Assembly (NCBI RefSeq): GCF_024721015.1
Contig: NZ_JANAIF010000014.1
Coordinates: 1 to 64,000 of the forward strand
DNA length: 64,000 nt
Reading direction: 5' to 3'
DNA from: Xenorhabdus bovienii
Lineage (GTDB): Bacteria > Pseudomonadota > Gammaproteobacteria > Enterobacterales > Enterobacteriaceae
The notes under the pieces are model-generated. The model was not told where the DNA came from. It saw only the letters and a program-made list of their open reading frames with translations, and made no database searches. Made by a program: the position numbers and the translations under genes. Below, in pieces: positions 17,723 to 29,564 of the stretch (the stretch's first letter is position 1; every line of letters begins with the position of its first letter).

Positions 17723-19633
17723 TCATCCATTTTTTATCATTTCCAGTTCCTGCCAGCGATCAAAAGCTTTTTCCAGCTTTTGCTCTTTATTTGCCAATTC
17801 ATTCAGAACATTTTGTGTGATTGCGTGTGGTTGATTGAAGAATTCAGAATCACCGACCTGGGATTGCAATTGTTCTATTTCTTCCTCTAAGATTTCTAAT
17901 AATGATGGTAGTTGTTCTAACTCTCGCAGTAAATGGTAACTTATCTTATTGCTTGCCCGTTTAGATGTTTCTTTAGACTTGACTGCCTTCGTTTCGATAC
18001 TGTTTTTTTTCTCTGAAGACTGGTGTAGGGAGATAGTCTGCGTCCGTTGTTGTTGGGCATCATAATAACCTCCTACATAGTTATTGATTTCGCCATTGCC
18101 TTCAAAAATCCAGCATTCAGTCACGGAATTGTCAACAAATTGACGATCATGGCTGACCAGAATCACCGTACCTGTATAGCCATCAACTAATTCTTCGAGT
18201 AATTCCAGCGTTTCAACGTCAAGGTCGTTGGTCGGTTCATCAAGAATGAGCAAGTTGCTCGGTTTCAGGAACAGGCGCGCCAGCAACAGTCGGTTACGTT
18301 CACCGCCAGAGAGAGCCCGCACAGGCGTCATCGCTCGCTTAGGATGGAAAAGGAAGTCCTGCAAATAACCCAGTACATGACGGGAGCGTCCATTCACCAT
18401 CACTTCCTGCTTGCCTTCTGCAAGGTTATCCATGACAGTTTTGTCCGGGTCTAATGCGGCACGATGCTGATCAAAGTAAGCCACTTCAAGTTTTGTTCCA
18501 CAGTGAATGCGCCCACTCTCTGACGACAAATCTCCCAGCATCAGTTTCAATAATGTCGTTTTGCCACAACCATTTGGCCCAACTAAAGCAATTTTATCTC
18601 CACGCTGAACTTGCGCCGAGAAATTCTTGACCAATGTTTTATCACCAATCTGGTAATTCACATTTTCCATTTCAAACACGATTTTACCGGAACGTGTCGC
18701 TTCTTCGACCTGCATTTTCGCCGTACCCATAACATTACGACGATCGGAGTGCTCTACACGCAACGCTTTCAACGCCCTTACCCGCCCTTCGTTACGGGTA
18801 CGTCGTGCTTTAATGCCCTGACGGATCCAGACTTCTTCCTGAGCCAGCTTTTTATCAAATTCGGCATTTTGTAATTCTTCAACCCGCAATGCCTCTTCCT
18901 TGCTTTCAAGGTATTTATCGTAATTTCCTGGCCACGAAGTCAGTTTCCCGCGATCTAAATCAATGATGCGCGTTGCCATACTGCGAATGAATGAGCGGTC
19001 ATGGGAAATAAAAACAAGGCTTCCGTTGAAGTCTTTCAAAAAATTTTCCAACCACTCAATCGTATCAATATCAAGGTGGTTTGTTGGTTCATCAAGAAAC
19101 AGCACTCTAGGCGAGCTGACTAGCGCCCTTCCCAATGCGGCCTTGCGCAACCAGCCACCGGAAAGTGAGGACAATTTTGCTTCTGCTGGCAAAGAAAGTT
19201 GTTTCAAGACATCACTGATCCGGCTATCCAGTAACCAAAGCCCCTGAATATCCAGTACTTCCTGCAATTCTGCTAGCCGATTGAGGTTCTTGTCGCTAGG
19301 ATCAGTTTCCACCAGACGGGAAGCATGATGAAATGCCTTGATGCAATCCGCCTGTTCCTTTACCCCTTCCGACACAAAATCAAATACCGTGCCTTCTACA
19401 TCACGGGGTGGGTCCTGCTGTAAACGGGCAACAATCAAATCCTGCTCATAAATAACCTGGCCATCATCCAATGGCTGCTCTTTTGCCAGTACGCGCAGCA
19501 GGGTTGATTTCCCTGCTCCATTGCGACCAACCAGACACACTCTTTCGTTTTCTTCTATATGCAGTTCAGTATTATCCAACAGTGGCGCATCACTGAATGA
19601 TAACCAGGCACCGGAGAGATTAATCAATGACAT
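17723..19633 (-). CDS. uup: ABC-F family ATPase Uup
   Basis: Uup is a soluble ABC-F protein linked to ribosome function and to suppression of precise transposon excision. The 636-residue protein has two ATPase domains (Walker A GRNGAGKST near aa 36 and GPNGCGKTT near aa 353; signatures LSGGWLRKAAL and LSGGERNRLLL; LFLDEPTNHLD and LILDEPTNDLD) and a C-terminal coiled-coil arm (LEQLPSLLEILEEEIEQLQ). E. coli Uup is 635 aa. The start MSLINLSGAWLSF at 19633 follows the rlmL stop by only 4 nt, so translation is likely coupled. There is no membrane segment. Confidence 0.97.
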   Translation of the reverse strand: MSLINLSGAWLSFSDAPLLDNTELHIEENERVCLVGRNGAGKSTLLRVLAKEQPLDDGQVIYEQDLIVARLQQDPPRDVEGTVFDFVSEGVKEQADCIKAFHHASRLVETDPSDKNLNRLAELQEVLDIQGLWLLDSRISDVLKQLSLPAEAKLSSLSGGWLRKAALGRALVSSPRVLFLDEPTNHLDIDTIEWLENFLKDFNGSLVFISHDRSFIRSMATRIIDLDRGKLTSWPGNYDKYLESKEEALRVEELQNAEFDKKLAQEEVWIRQGIKARRTRNEGRVRALKALRVEHSDRRNVMGTAKMQVEEATRSGKIVFEMENVNYQIGDKTLVKNFSAQVQRGDKIALVGPNGCGKTTLLKLMLGDLSSESGRIHCGTKLEVAYFDQHRAALDPDKTVMDNLAEGKQEVMVNGRSRHVLGYLQDFLFHPKRAMTPVRALSGGERNRLLLARLFLKPSNLLILDEPTNDLDVETLELLEELVDGYTGTVILVSHDRQFVDNSVTECWIFEGNGEINNYVGGYYDAQQQRTQTISLHQSSEKKNSIETKAVKSKETSKRASNKISYHLLRELEQLPSLLEILEEEIEQLQSQVGDSEFFNQPHAITQNVLNELANKEQKLEKAFDRWQELEMIKNG

Positions 19634-19637
19634 AATA

Positions 19638-21755
19638 TTATTTTTCCTCGCCAGCGTGACGCAGTAGCCAGCAGTTATGAATCTGGCGGTTACGGGCAAA
19701 ATCCTGAGATACCGTTTTCTCTGTGATTTCTTCCGCAACCAGCCCTAATTTCTCAAGTTCGGCAAAGTCCATTTTGAAACCTCGCTTATTGTTGGAGAAC
19801 ATCAGGGTTCCGCCACGACGAAGCAGACATTTAAGCTGTTTCATGAGTGGAATGTGATCACGCTGAACATCGAATGAGTCTTCCATTCGCTTAGAGTTAG
19901 AAAATGTCGGAGGATCGATAAAGATCAAATCGAATTGCTCGCGACTTTGTGCCAGCCATCCCAAACAATCAGCCTGAATCAAACGATGCTGGTGCCCAGA
20001 CAAGCCATTAGCCTGTAGATTCTTTTCTGCCCATTCAAGATAAGTGCGGGACATATCCACTGTGGTCGTAGACCTCGCACCGCCCAATCCAGCATGCACC
20101 GTTGCTGAACCGGTATAGGCAAACAGGTTAAGGAAATCTTTCCCTTGGCTCATTTCACCCAATTTTTGGCGGGCAATACGATGATCGAGAAACAGACCGG
20201 TATCCAGATAATCTGTCAAGTTGACCCAGAATTTCGCACCATATTCGTTCACCAAAAAGAATTCTTTCTTTTCGGCCATTTTTTCATATTGATTTTTGCC
20301 TGTTTGACGCTGGCGGGTTTTCAGGATCAGTTGATTAGATGACAATTCGAGCACATTCATGGTTGCACTGATCACATCGAATAAGCGTTGGCGGGCTTTG
20401 TTGGCATCTACGGTTTTAGGTGGCGCGTATTCCTGAACAACAACTTTGTCCGCATAACGATCAACCGCAACGTTGTATTCAGGTAAATCCGCATCATATA
20501 AACGATAACAGTCAATACCCTGCTGCTTCGCCCACTTACTGAGTTTCTTCTCATTTTTGCGCAAACGGTTAGCATAATCATCTGCAATACCGGCATCCAG
20601 TGATTGCGGTTTGTCCGAAAGTTGATAATTTTTCTGGACACAATCCAGCGGGCCATTTTTAGCCTTAAACTCGCGTTCAGCGCGCAGTTGCAGGCAACTC
20701 AACAACTCTGGCGAAGCACTGAATAATGAGAGACGCCAGCCTGGGAAGCGGCTTTTCATTATTCGTCCAAATATGCTGTGCAAGGCAACCAGTGCTGGCT
20801 CACTTTCAAGACGTTCGCCATAAGGCGGGTTGCTCAGTATTGTTCCCACAGCGCCCTCCGGCAATGGGTTTTCCAGCTTACTCGCATCCCCTTGTTGAAA
20901 CTGAATTAAGTGGGCAACGCCTGCTCTGCGGGCATTTGAGCGAGCCATATCCATGACCCGACGATCAATATCCGAACCAAAAAAGCGAGAAGTCGTTTCC
21001 TGTAGCCCTTTACGGAAACGTACCTGCGCTTCAGCCATCATTTCACGCCAGATTTCTTGATCGAATTTCAGCCATGATGTGAATCCCCAATGCTGACGAT
21101 GCAAACCTGGAGCGCCATCTGCGGCCATCATTGCCGCTTCTATCAATAACGTTCCTGAACCACACATTGGATCAATCAGCGGCGTTCCCGCTTTCCAGCC
21201 AGAGCGCAAAACAACCGCCGCCGCAAGTGTTTCTTTCAGCGGAGCTTGACCAGCCAAATCACGGTAGCCACGGATATGCAACCCTTCTCCACTCAAATCA
21301 AGCGACAGTGTCGCTTTTTCTTTGTTCAGAAAAACATCAATGCGAATATCCGGCTGTTGTTTGGCAACATCAGGACGTTGCTTTATTTTACGTACAAAGC
21401 TATCAACAATGGCGTCTTTCACTCTCAGGGCACCATATTGTGTGTTTCTGATTTCCTCATTCGTGCCACTGAAATGCACTGAGAATGTGCTATCGACTGA
21501 AAAAATTTCGCTCCAGTCAATAGATTGAACCCCAAGATAGAGATCCAAATCGCTATAAACATTGAATTCGTTAAGCGGCATCAGGATACGTGATGCCAGC
21601 CTGCTCCAGAGCAAGCTTTTATACATCACCCGATCATCACCTTGAAAATGAACCCCACCTTGGGCAATCTTGCAGGATTGCGCTCCCAGCATTTCCAATT
21701 CGTTTTTTAATAATTCTTCCAGCCCACGTGCCGTGCTGGCAAAGAGAGAGTTCAT
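19638..21755 (-). CDS. rlmL: Bifunctional 23S rRNA methyltransferase RlmKL
   Basis: RlmKL makes m2G2445 (N-terminal RlmL half) and m7G2069 (C-terminal RlmK half) in 23S rRNA. The 705-residue protein (E. coli 702) shows a THUMP domain in the first 160 residues, the first methyltransferase with [13 protein letters not shown] and the NPPYGER catalytic motif, then the second with [16 protein letters not shown] and [11 protein letters not shown]. The start [16 protein letters not shown] is identical to the E. coli N-terminus; an in-frame Met five codons upstream is unlikely. It precedes uup in a probable two-gene operon and is divergent from ycbX. Confidence 0.97.
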   Translation of the reverse strand: MNSLFASTARGLEELLKNELEMLGAQSCKIAQGGVHFQGDDRVMYKSLLWSRLASRILMPLNEFNVYSDLDLYLGVQSIDWSEIFSVDSTFSVHFSGTNEEIRNTQYGALRVKDAIVDSFVRKIKQRPDVAKQQPDIRIDVFLNKEKATLSLDLSGEGLHIRGYRDLAGQAPLKETLAAAVVLRSGWKAGTPLIDPMCGSGTLLIEAAMMAADGAPGLHRQHWGFTSWLKFDQEIWREMMAEAQVRFRKGLQETTSRFFGSDIDRRVMDMARSNARRAGVAHLIQFQQGDASKLENPLPEGAVGTILSNPPYGERLESEPALVALHSIFGRIMKSRFPGWRLSLFSASPELLSCLQLRAEREFKAKNGPLDCVQKNYQLSDKPQSLDAGIADDYANRLRKNEKKLSKWAKQQGIDCYRLYDADLPEYNVAVDRYADKVVVQEYAPPKTVDANKARQRLFDVISATMNVLELSSNQLILKTRQRQTGKNQYEKMAEKKEFFLVNEYGAKFWVNLTDYLDTGLFLDHRIARQKLGEMSQGKDFLNLFAYTGSATVHAGLGGARSTTTVDMSRTYLEWAEKNLQANGLSGHQHRLIQADCLGWLAQSREQFDLIFIDPPTFSNSKRMEDSFDVQRDHIPLMKQLKCLLRRGGTLMFSNNKRGFKMDFAELEKLGLVAEEITEKTVSQDFARNRQIHNCWLLRHAGEEK

Positions 21756-21880
21756 ATTATTTTTCACCACAAAAAGTCCACCACCAAAAAAAATCGCTGC
21801 ACATTATAGCTAATACCAGCAACATGTCATAAAGTTGCTCACCTTATCAAAAAATAAAAAACATTTTTTGGGCATACTGA

Positions 21881-22993
21881 ATGATAACTCTGTCACGTCT
21901 CTATACATACCCAGTGAAATCAATGCGTGGGTTGCAGCTCTCGCACTCCTTTACCGGTGAAAGTGGTTTGATGTTTGATCGCAACTTTATGATTACCAAA
22001 ACAGATGGCAGTTTCATGACAGCTCGCCTGTATCCCCAAATGCTGCTATTTACCCCTTCCATGCTCAATAACGGTATTTACTTGAGAGCGCCTAATGGGG
22101 AAAGTGCAACGATACTCTACAGCGATTTTAAAGAAGAACACCATCCTACCGAAGTTTGGGGCAATCATTTTACTGCGTTGGTCGCTCCCGATGAGGTGAA
22201 TACCTGGCTGGGTGGCTTTTTTGATACACCTGTGCAACTCCGCTGGCTCAGTGAAGAGTTAACCCGCCGAGTGAAGCAATTCCCTGATATCTCACTGTCA
22301 TTTGCTGATGGTTTTCCCTACTTAATTATTAATGAAGCTTCTTTTCATGCGTTGCAGCAACGTTGTCCCGCCAGTATCAAAATAGAACAATTCCGTGCCA
22401 ATATTGTTGTTACAGGCGCAGCACCTTTCGAAGAAGATAGCTGGCAGACCATCCAGATCGGCAATATTATTTTTGACCTGCCAAGACCATGTAGCCGCTG
22501 TATTTTGACTACAGTAAGCACTGAAAAAGGCCGTAAAAATCCGAAAAGCGAACCACTGGCTACATTGCAATCATTCAGAACTGCCAAAGAGAATGGGGCA
22601 GTTGATTTTGGACAGAATGCCATTGTCCGCAATAATGGGATTATTCGCGTAGGTGATAGCGTCACTATTTTAGATAAGAAAACACCTCGTGAATATGGCT
22701 GCGGTGAGCAAGCAAAAGATTTGAATATACAGAAAGCAATTGGGCAAGCTATTTCAATTGAATTCAACGGTCAGCGTTTTACTGGAAATAATCAGCAAAT
22801 TATTTTAGAACAGTTGGAAAAACAAGGTATTAAAATCCCCTATTCATGTCGCGCGGGAATTTGTGGTTCCTGTAAGATATCTCTGATTGAAGGTAATGTG
22901 TCACCATTAAAATCGACCGCTATCAAAGATAATGGGAAAATTCTGGCGTGTAGCTGTATTCCCCAAAATGATTTAGTTATTGAATTAAAATAA
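21881..22993 (+). CDS. ycbX: MOSC-domain, 2Fe-2S protein YcbX
   Basis: YcbX is a molybdenum-cofactor enzyme that protects against N-hydroxylated base analogues by reducing them. The 370-residue protein has an N-terminal MOSC beta-barrel domain (about aa 1-120), a MOSC domain with the probable cofactor-ligand cysteine in LPRPCSRCIL (about aa 200-210), and a C-terminal plant-type ferredoxin domain with CRAGICGSC and a later ACSC (about aa 320-360). Length and domain order match E. coli YcbX (369 aa). It is monocistronic, divergent from rlmL, and followed by a terminator. Confidence 0.96.
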   Translation: MITLSRLYTYPVKSMRGLQLSHSFTGESGLMFDRNFMITKTDGSFMTARLYPQMLLFTPSMLNNGIYLRAPNGESATILYSDFKEEHHPTEVWGNHFTALVAPDEVNTWLGGFFDTPVQLRWLSEELTRRVKQFPDISLSFADGFPYLIINEASFHALQQRCPASIKIEQFRANIVVTGAAPFEEDSWQTIQIGNIIFDLPRPCSRCILTTVSTEKGRKNPKSEPLATLQSFRTAKENGAVDFGQNAIVRNNGIIRVGDSVTILDKKTPREYGCGEQAKDLNIQKAIGQAISIEFNGQRFTGNNQQIILEQLEKQGIKIPYSCRAGICGSCKISLIEGNVSPLKSTAIKDNGKILACSCIPQNDLVIELK

Positions 22994-23029
22994 GCACCAA
23001 TAATACATATTATTGATATTTACATAGCT

Positions 23030-23068
23030 AATCAGGCTGTATGGATAAAAACATCTGCCTGATTTTTT
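23030..23068 (+). terminator. Terminator of ycbX
   Basis: AATCAGGC and GCCTGATT arms enclose a 19-base loop and are followed by a run of T about 40-75 bases after the ycbX stop. Confidence 0.75.
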
Positions 23069-23246
23069 ATATCCAATAGTACTGGCATTCAGCTATGCCG
23101 ATCGTTTCAACGTGGACTGTCATTGAAAAATCTAAGACAGGAAAAATATTTTGAGATCAAAGACTCAATTTAAACAAAAAATGTTCTGAATGTTACTGTT
23201 GAATGGTGATAAATGACAAGTGATATTAACAAAATGGCTTAATATA

Positions 23247-23798
23247 TTAAATCGCTCTGCCATATATCGTTTCCCGAGTGGGTTCAGTATAAGGCATTAA
23301 ACGGTCATTCATTATCTTAATTGGATCACAAAAATTCATCACTCGATCATTAAGTTCTAACTTTTGTTGTGCTAATAAACACAAGCTGGCGCTATCACCG
23401 ACTTCTGCCACCATGAATAGCACTTCAGTACCGCAATCCTGTAAACGAACTTGAACAATTTCCCCCTGTTCCGGTTTTGTCATTACAGAGAAACTGGAAA
23501 AATACCAGCTTTTTGGCATTTGTGGTTTCATAAAACGGAATGCAACTACGCCATTCAATGCTAATTCAGCCCCGAGCTCTGATGCAATATTAATACAACG
23601 GAAATGTTCTTCGAAAGCATAATAAAGTGCTGCATCATCGACAGAAAAAGGCATTTCTTCCATCGTGATTGCATAATCAGTCAGCATTTTGGCAGGAAAA
23701 CGGGAACGGAAAACCATGCCATTAGCGAGATCGAGCATGACACGGCTGTGCTCGGAATCAAAGTACCAGCGCCACTGATCATCAGGTCTAATTTTCAT
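23247..23798 (-). CDS. zapC: Cell division protein ZapC
   Basis: ZapC binds FtsZ and stabilises the Z-ring. The 183-residue protein (E. coli 180) keeps the family motifs DDQWRWYFDSEHSRVMLDLA, GMVFRSRFPAKML, VDDAALYYAFEEH, LKPQMPKSW-like FMKPQMPKSWYFSS, ASLCLLAQQKLEL and PIKIMNDRL. It is a soluble cytoplasmic protein. It lies downstream of no close partner: pyrD is 161 bases upstream on the same strand with its own hairpin-rich leader. In E. coli pyrD and zapC are also neighbours. Confidence 0.95.
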   Translation of the reverse strand: MKIRPDDQWRWYFDSEHSRVMLDLANGMVFRSRFPAKMLTDYAITMEEMPFSVDDAALYYAFEEHFRCINIASELGAELALNGVVAFRFMKPQMPKSWYFSSFSVMTKPEQGEIVQVRLQDCGTEVLFMVAEVGDSASLCLLAQQKLELNDRVMNFCDPIKIMNDRLMPYTEPTRETIYGRAI

Positions 23799-23959
23799 TG
23801 ATTACCCTTTATATGCTCAAAATAGCTTGTTTGGTTCAAAATAAATAACACTACCATAGTGGAAAACCAGAAAAACTGATAAAAAAATTAATCTATCAGA
23901 CAAAATATAGACGAGTTGAGAGTAGAAATAAACCCCCAACTCCGAATTGCGGCAAATAT

Positions 23960-24970
23960 TCAGATATGATTAACAATATCTTTGATTAGTTTTGGCCCTT
24001 TATAGATAAAACCAGAAAATATCTGAATCAAAGAAGACCCTACTTCCATTTTTTCTCTAGCCGCAACTAGGGAATCAATTCCCCCAACACCAATAATGGG
24101 TATTTTACCTTTTAATTCTTGAGAAAGGCATCGAATTATTTCTGTACTGCGAAGTTGCACAGGACGACCACTTAATCCACCAGCCTGCTGGCAGTGATTC
24201 AACCCTTCAATGAGCTTTCTGTCCAGTGTGGTATTAGTAGCAATAACGCCATCAATGCGATGGCGCATTAAACTGTCTGCAACTTGTATTAATTCTTCTT
24301 CTGTCAGATCTGGTGCAATTTTTACAGCAATCGGAACATACTTTTGGAATTTCTGCTGAAGTTCACTCTGCTTATTTTTAATCGCAGATAAGAGATCATC
24401 CAACGCTTCACCATACTGTAACGTTCGCAAACCTGGAGTATTGGGGGACGAAATGTTAATCGTAATATAACCTGCGTGAGGATAAATTTTATCCATACAA
24501 ATTAAATAATCGTCTTTGCCATTCTCTATTGGGGTATCTTTATTTTTGCCAATATTGATCCCAATAATCCCATCGTATTTTGCCCGTTTGACATTCTCAA
24601 CTAAATTATCAACACCAAGGTTATTAAAACCCATTCGATTGATGATGCCTTCCGCTTCAACAACGCGGAACAATCTTGGTTTGTCATTTCCAACCTGTGG
24701 GCGCGGTGTTACCGTTCCGATTTCCACAAAACCAAAACCCATTGCACCAAATGCATCAATGCAATCACCGTTTTTATCAAGGCCTGCGGCCAAGCCAAGA
24801 GGATTTTTGAAAGATAAGCCCATACAAGTGACGGGTTTAGTGGCAACTGACTGGCGGATAAGAAATTCGAAAGGAGTACCGGTAACAAGTTTGAGCTGGC
24901 GGAAAGTAAGCTCGTGTGCCTGTTCGGGATCAAGCTGGAACAATGCCTTCCGTAGTAGCGAATAATACAT
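23960..24970 (-). CDS. pyrD: Dihydroorotate dehydrogenase (quinone), class 2
   Basis: PyrD oxidises dihydroorotate to orotate in pyrimidine synthesis and passes electrons to membrane quinone. The 336-residue protein equals E. coli PyrD. It has the short N-terminal membrane-associating helix region ([20 protein letters not shown]), the FMN barrel, [10 protein letters not shown] near aa 65, the active-site serine segment [10 protein letters not shown] near aa 175 (class 2 enzymes use Ser), and IGVGGIDSL near the end. The start at 24970 is set by AGGAG 7 nt upstream; the open frame continues further upstream but into pepN. The known CTP-dependent leader control of E. coli pyrD could not be confirmed. 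Confidence 0.97.
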   Translation of the reverse strand: MYYSLLRKALFQLDPEQAHELTFRQLKLVTGTPFEFLIRQSVATKPVTCMGLSFKNPLGLAAGLDKNGDCIDAFGAMGFGFVEIGTVTPRPQVGNDKPRLFRVVEAEGIINRMGFNNLGVDNLVENVKRAKYDGIIGINIGKNKDTPIENGKDDYLICMDKIYPHAGYITINISSPNTPGLRTLQYGEALDDLLSAIKNKQSELQQKFQKYVPIAVKIAPDLTEEELIQVADSLMRHRIDGVIATNTTLDRKLIEGLNHCQQAGGLSGRPVQLRSTEIIRCLSQELKGKIPIIGVGGIDSLVAAREKMEVGSSLIQIFSGFIYKGPKLIKDIVNHI

Positions 24971-25092
24971 GCAATCTCCTGCGGGCGTAATGACAGGTCG
25001 GGGCGACTGTGAAATAAGCGCCGAGCATCTTAAAGAGATCCTGTCAAAATGTAAATGTGCGGGAAGATATTTTTCAATTTGCTGGCAAACAT

Positions 25093-25112
25093 CCTCCGGC
25101 CAACGCCGGAGG
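25093..25112. other. GC-rich hairpin between pepN and pyrD
   Basis: CCTCCGGC and GCCGGAGG pair perfectly around 4 bases. It lies 13 bases past the pepN stop and about 125 bases before pyrD. On the minus strand no U-run follows, so it may protect the pepN mRNA end or lie in the pyrD leader rather than terminate. Confidence 0.5.
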
Positions 25113-25124
25113 AAAAACGACAAC

Positions 25125-27743
25125 TCAGCTCTCAAGCGCCTTGGTGATTTTTTCAAATAAATCACCGGACAGGTTTTCTAACACTTTCAACTGCTCCAGA
25201 GTAGCACGCATCAAGGACTGGCGTGCCTCATCATAACGTTTCCAACGAATCAACGGTTCAATCAAACGTGACGCAACTTGCGGGTTCCGGCTGTTCAATT
25301 CAGTCAGAACTTCTTGCAGGAATTGATAACCACGGCCATCTTCAGCATGAAATGCCACAAGGTTATTAGCAAAAAACGTTCTCAGCAACGAATAAACCCG
25401 GTTTGGATTACTCAAACTGAAAGAACGGTTGTTCATCAAGCTACGGACTTTATCAAGTGCATCGAAAGCGGGATTAGTTGCCTGTAGGGCAAACCATTTA
25501 TCCATGACCAGACCATCCTGATGCCAGCGCTGCTCAAACTCATCCATCAATTGGTAACTGCAAGGCAACTCAGCAGACATAGCGGCAGACAGCGCTGCGA
25601 CGGTATCGGTCATATTATCAGCTTGATAATATTGTGCCGCCACTAATTGATCCACCTGTTCCTTGTCATCAATGAAGGCCAGATAATAGAGGCAGGTATT
25701 GCGTAACGCCCGTTTCGCAATATCTTGATGATCAACTCGGTATGCACCTGTGTGAATACTGTGGTAAACCGCAGTGAATTCATCCGCCATTTCGTTGGCC
25801 AATCCACGCGTTATTGCATGAAGCACGTCATGAATGGATTTTGGATCAATCACTGTGAACAATTCTGCCATTTCATTTTCAGACGGCAAGGTCAAGATTT
25901 GTGCTGCCAATGCCGGATCAATATCTTGATTCAATAATACCGCACGGAAAGCATCAATCACATGCATTGGCAACTCCAATGTCAGGGATTGCTGATAACG
26001 GGCAACATTCAGTTTCACATAATTAGCCAGCAGTGACTGTGCTGCATCCCAGCGGGAGAATTCATTAAGCGCATGTTTCATCAAAAATGCCAGTTGTGTA
26101 TCACTGTATGGGTAATCCAGTTTCACTGGCGCAGAGAATTCACGTAATAAAGAAGGAACAGGCAATGATGGCACATCATCAAACACAAACGTCTGTTCTG
26201 CATTGATGATATTCAAAACATGATGTATTGGCTGACCATCACGGCGTAATGGGATCACACTGCCGTGCTCATCATAAAGCTCAATGTCCAGAGGGATATG
26301 CAGCGGCTGTTTCTCTTTCTGGTCAGACGTTGGCGGTGTCATCTGGCTGACATGCAAAGTATACTGCTGTTTTTCTGCATCATACTCGTCACGAACAGTC
26401 AAAATCGGTGTCCCTGACTGACTGTACCAACGGCGGAATAGCGTCAAATCGACATTTGAAGCATCTTCCATTGCCTGAACAAAATCATCACAGGTTGCTG
26501 CACTGCCATCATGACGGTGTACATAAAGCTGCATCCCCGCCTGAAATTGTTCTTCTCCCAATAGTGTGTGAATCATCCGAATCACTTCCGAGCCTTTTTC
26601 ATAGACAGTCAGCGTATAGAAATTATTCATTTCCATCACTTGGTCAGGACGGATCGGGTGAGCCATCGGGCTGGCATCTTCGGCAAATTGAGCCGCACGC
26701 ATGATACGCACGTTATTGATACGGTTGAAAGACCGTGAGCCCAAGTCAGAGCTGAATTCTTGATCACGGAATACCGTCAGCCCTTCTTTCAGGCTCAACT
26801 GGAACCAGTCACGACATGTGATCCTATTTCCTGTCCAATTATGGAAGTATTCATGGCCAATCACGGCTTCAATGCCAAGATAATCTTTGTCTGTCGCGGT
26901 TTCGGTTTTTGCCAGAACATACTTGGAGTTAAAAACGTTCAGCCCCTTGTTTTCCATCGCGCCCATATTGAAGAAATCAACGGCAACGATCATGAAAATA
27001 TCAAGGTCATACTCTAAACCAAAGCGAGTTTCATCCCACTTCATCGAATTTTTCAGCGATGTCATCGCCCAATCGGTGCGATCCAAATTACCACGGTCAA
27101 CAAACAACTCCAACGCGACTTCGCGGCCACTGCGGGTAACAAAAGTATCACGCAGGACATCGAAATCTCCCGCAACCAAGGCAAACAGATAGGCAGGTTT
27201 TGGGAATGGATCTTGCCACTTCACCCAATGGCGGCCATCACTCAGCTCTCCCTGCCCAATTCGGTTACCATTGGACAACAGATAGGGATATTTGGATATA
27301 TCTGCTGCAATACGGGTAGTAAAACGAGCCAGAACATCCGGACGATCCAGATAATAAGTGATATTGCGGAAACCTTCTGCCTCACACTGAGTACATAGAG
27401 CATCGCCAGATATATACAGCCCTTCAAGCGCCGTGTTTGCTGATGGATAAATTTCATTCACAATTGTCAGGGTGAACTGGGCTGGCAACTGCTCAATGGA
27501 TAATTTGCCATCCTGCTCGTGATAATGTTCCCACGCCTTATCGTCAATATGAATGCTTTTCAGAGTGAGATTTTCTCCATCCAAAATCAATGGAGTAGTA
27601 TCATGGTTCAAGCGTTTTACTTGACTGATTGCCGTCACAGTTGTTTTATCGGCATGCAGATCAAAGTCGAGATCGATGTCCGTAATCGTGTAATCTGGTG
27701 CTTGATAATCCAGACGATGTTTAACGAGTCGCTGTTGTGTCAT
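25125..27743 (-). CDS. pepN: Aminopeptidase N
   Basis: PepN is the major cytoplasmic M1 zinc aminopeptidase that removes N-terminal residues from peptides. The 872-residue protein (E. coli 870) has the substrate-binding GAMEN motif ([11 protein letters not shown], about aa 261-271) and the zinc site [12 protein letters not shown] with the downstream glutamate in [13 protein letters not shown]. The N-terminus [18 protein letters not shown] aligns with E. coli. It is divergent from pncB. In E. coli the ssu operon and a fimbrial cluster separate pepN from pyrD; here only about 150 bases do. Confidence 0.98.
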   Translation of the reverse strand: MTQQRLVKHRLDYQAPDYTITDIDLDFDLHADKTTVTAISQVKRLNHDTTPLILDGENLTLKSIHIDDKAWEHYHEQDGKLSIEQLPAQFTLTIVNEIYPSANTALEGLYISGDALCTQCEAEGFRNITYYLDRPDVLARFTTRIAADISKYPYLLSNGNRIGQGELSDGRHWVKWQDPFPKPAYLFALVAGDFDVLRDTFVTRSGREVALELFVDRGNLDRTDWAMTSLKNSMKWDETRFGLEYDLDIFMIVAVDFFNMGAMENKGLNVFNSKYVLAKTETATDKDYLGIEAVIGHEYFHNWTGNRITCRDWFQLSLKEGLTVFRDQEFSSDLGSRSFNRINNVRIMRAAQFAEDASPMAHPIRPDQVMEMNNFYTLTVYEKGSEVIRMIHTLLGEEQFQAGMQLYVHRHDGSAATCDDFVQAMEDASNVDLTLFRRWYSQSGTPILTVRDEYDAEKQQYTLHVSQMTPPTSDQKEKQPLHIPLDIELYDEHGSVIPLRRDGQPIHHVLNIINAEQTFVFDDVPSLPVPSLLREFSAPVKLDYPYSDTQLAFLMKHALNEFSRWDAAQSLLANYVKLNVARYQQSLTLELPMHVIDAFRAVLLNQDIDPALAAQILTLPSENEMAELFTVIDPKSIHDVLHAITRGLANEMADEFTAVYHSIHTGAYRVDHQDIAKRALRNTCLYYLAFIDDKEQVDQLVAAQYYQADNMTDTVAALSAAMSAELPCSYQLMDEFEQRWHQDGLVMDKWFALQATNPAFDALDKVRSLMNNRSFSLSNPNRVYSLLRTFFANNLVAFHAEDGRGYQFLQEVLTELNSRNPQVASRLIEPLIRWKRYDEARQSLMRATLEQLKVLENLSGDLFEKITKALES

Positions 27744-28143
27744 AGGGAACCTTTTTCATTACTTTTAATCGGCATATTGATAACATCTGTATAACTTCAG
27801 CCATAAGATGCTAGCATACTCCGTTTCCATAGAAATTTTCCAATCTCTAACGCTGCCATAGAGATCCCATCCTTTCAATCATGAAACCTCTTTTTTCGGA
27901 TGTTAATCAATCATTAAATAAAGGTGTAAATTATGTAAGCAGGATATTAGTACTTTCGTACGAATTGTCATCTCATATCTCATGTAACATGATATTATCT
28001 GCAGATGGATTAACCTTAATCGTTACTGTCCGGAAAAATATATGCGGTTATGTGGCTTTAATAACAAAATAATCACGGTATACTCTTCCGACTTTATCGA
28101 TTTAGCAGACACGAATATGCTCCGCGAGGATGCCTAACGCGCC
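27744..28143. other. Divergent promoter region pepN/pncB
   Basis: These 400 bases lie between two diverging genes and should hold both promoters. A 63-codon frame inside has no family resemblance I recognise and no good ribosome binding site, so I do not call it. I found no clear NadR box (TGTTTA-N6-TAAACA) ahead of pncB. Confidence 0.6.
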
Positions 28144-29358
28144 ATGACTTTAGACGCTACCCCGATTATCAAATCACTGCTTGATACTGATGCCTATAAA
28201 TTTCATATGCAGCAAGCAGTGTACCACCATTACAGGCATATTCCTGTCGTTGCGGAATTTCGCTGCCGTGGTGATGAACTGCTCGGCGAATATGCCGAGA
28301 CGTTACGCCATCAGATTGACATGATGGCTGATCTAACACTGACAGAACGTGAAGCTAATTATCTTGCCAGCCTTCCGTTCTTTAAAGAGGATTACCTGAA
28401 CTGGTTCAAATTATTCCGTTTTAATCCTGAACAAGTCAAAATATCCGTTACCGATGAAGGTCAACTGGCTATCCGTATCTCAGGCTTATGGCATGAGGTT
28501 ATTCTGTGGGAAGTCCCTTTATTGGCACTGATTAGCGAACTGGTTCATCGCCACCGTTCTCCGGAAATAAAACCGGAAGTGGCCGTCAGCCAGCTCAGGA
28601 AACTGATTGAGCTATTCCATCAAGACGCGGCGGAAAAAAATATCGATCTGGCCGGTTTCAAACTGATGGACTTTGGTACCCGCCGTCGTTTTTCACACGA
28701 AGTACAGTATGCCATCGTCAATGAGCTGAAAAACAATTTCCCTTATCTGATCGGAACCAGTAATTACCAACTGGCAGAACAGCTTAGTCTGACTCCTCTT
28801 GGTACACAGGCTCATGAATGGTTTCAAGCTCATCAGCAGATTAGCCCGGAGCTTGCTAACAGCCAGCGAGCAGCATTGCAAACTTGGCTGAGTGAGTATC
28901 CAGCTCAGCTGGGCATTGCCCTGACAGATTGCATTACCATGGATGCTTTCCTGCGGGATTTTGACAAAACCTTTGCTACCGCCTACCAAGGCTTGCGCCA
29001 TGACTCCGGTGATCCTATCGAATGGGGTGAAAAAGCGATTGCCCACTACCAATCACTGGGTATCGACCCAATGACGAAAACATTGGTATTTTCGGACAGT
29101 CTGGACTTGCAGAAATCCTTGAAGCTGTATCGCCGTTTCCACAAGAGAATCAATGTCATGTTTGGCATTGGCACTCGGCTGACCTGCAATATTCCGGGGG
29201 TAAAACCACTGAATATCGTTATCAAACTTGTGGAATGCAACGGCAAACCAGTGGCAAAACTTTCGGACAGCCCTGGAAAAACCATCTGTGAAGATGATGA
29301 ATTTGTCGATAGGTTACGTAGAGCGTTTGACATTCCCTACATAGAAAAAGCAGTATAA
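28144..29358 (+). CDS. pncB: Nicotinate phosphoribosyltransferase
   Basis: PncB makes nicotinate mononucleotide from nicotinate and PRPP in NAD salvage, with ATP stimulation. The 404-residue protein (E. coli 400) has the family motifs [19 protein letters not shown] at the N-terminus, [26 protein letters not shown] (about aa 177-186), [26 protein letters not shown] and [12 protein letters not shown]. It is transcribed with the same orientation as asnS but separated from it by a strong hairpin. NadR control seen in enterics is not evident here. Confidence 0.97.
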   Translation: MTLDATPIIKSLLDTDAYKFHMQQAVYHHYRHIPVVAEFRCRGDELLGEYAETLRHQIDMMADLTLTEREANYLASLPFFKEDYLNWFKLFRFNPEQVKISVTDEGQLAIRISGLWHEVILWEVPLLALISELVHRHRSPEIKPEVAVSQLRKLIELFHQDAAEKNIDLAGFKLMDFGTRRRFSHEVQYAIVNELKNNFPYLIGTSNYQLAEQLSLTPLGTQAHEWFQAHQQISPELANSQRAALQTWLSEYPAQLGIALTDCITMDAFLRDFDKTFATAYQGLRHDSGDPIEWGEKAIAHYQSLGIDPMTKTLVFSDSLDLQKSLKLYRRFHKRINVMFGIGTRLTCNIPGVKPLNIVIKLVECNGKPVAKLSDSPGKTICEDDEFVDRLRRAFDIPYIEKAV

Positions 29359-29374
29359 TCTTCGCTAATTGTCC

Positions 29375-29407
29375 CTTGTGTAACCAGCTTCATGCTGGTT
29401 ACACAAG
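29375..29407 (+). terminator. Strong hairpin after pncB
   Basis: Perfect 14-base arms (CTTGTGTAACCAGC / GCTGGTTACACAAG) flank a 5-base loop 16 bases after the pncB stop. A weak TAAAAAG tract follows, so it may be a terminator or mRNA-stabilising stem. Confidence 0.7.
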
Positions 29408-29564
29408 TAAAAAGCCGCTTTTCCCTGTTTTTCCCCATTCAAACTCACAATTTCTGCTTGTTTCCTGAGATATGGCAAGTAAGATAGAAGATCTGCTCCT
29501 GATGGGGCATTTACGGTAAATCTATCTAACTATCTAATTCACTATATAAAGAAGAGAGAAATTT

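Noticed and set aside
24971..25165. 65-codon N-terminal extension of pyrD
   Set aside because: It runs into pepN, lacks a ribosome binding site, and the internal ATG at 24970 gives a protein of exactly the E. coli length with AGGAG in front.
27881..28072. 63-codon frame between pepN and pncB
   Set aside because: No family resemblance and no good ribosome binding site; it lies in a divergent promoter region.
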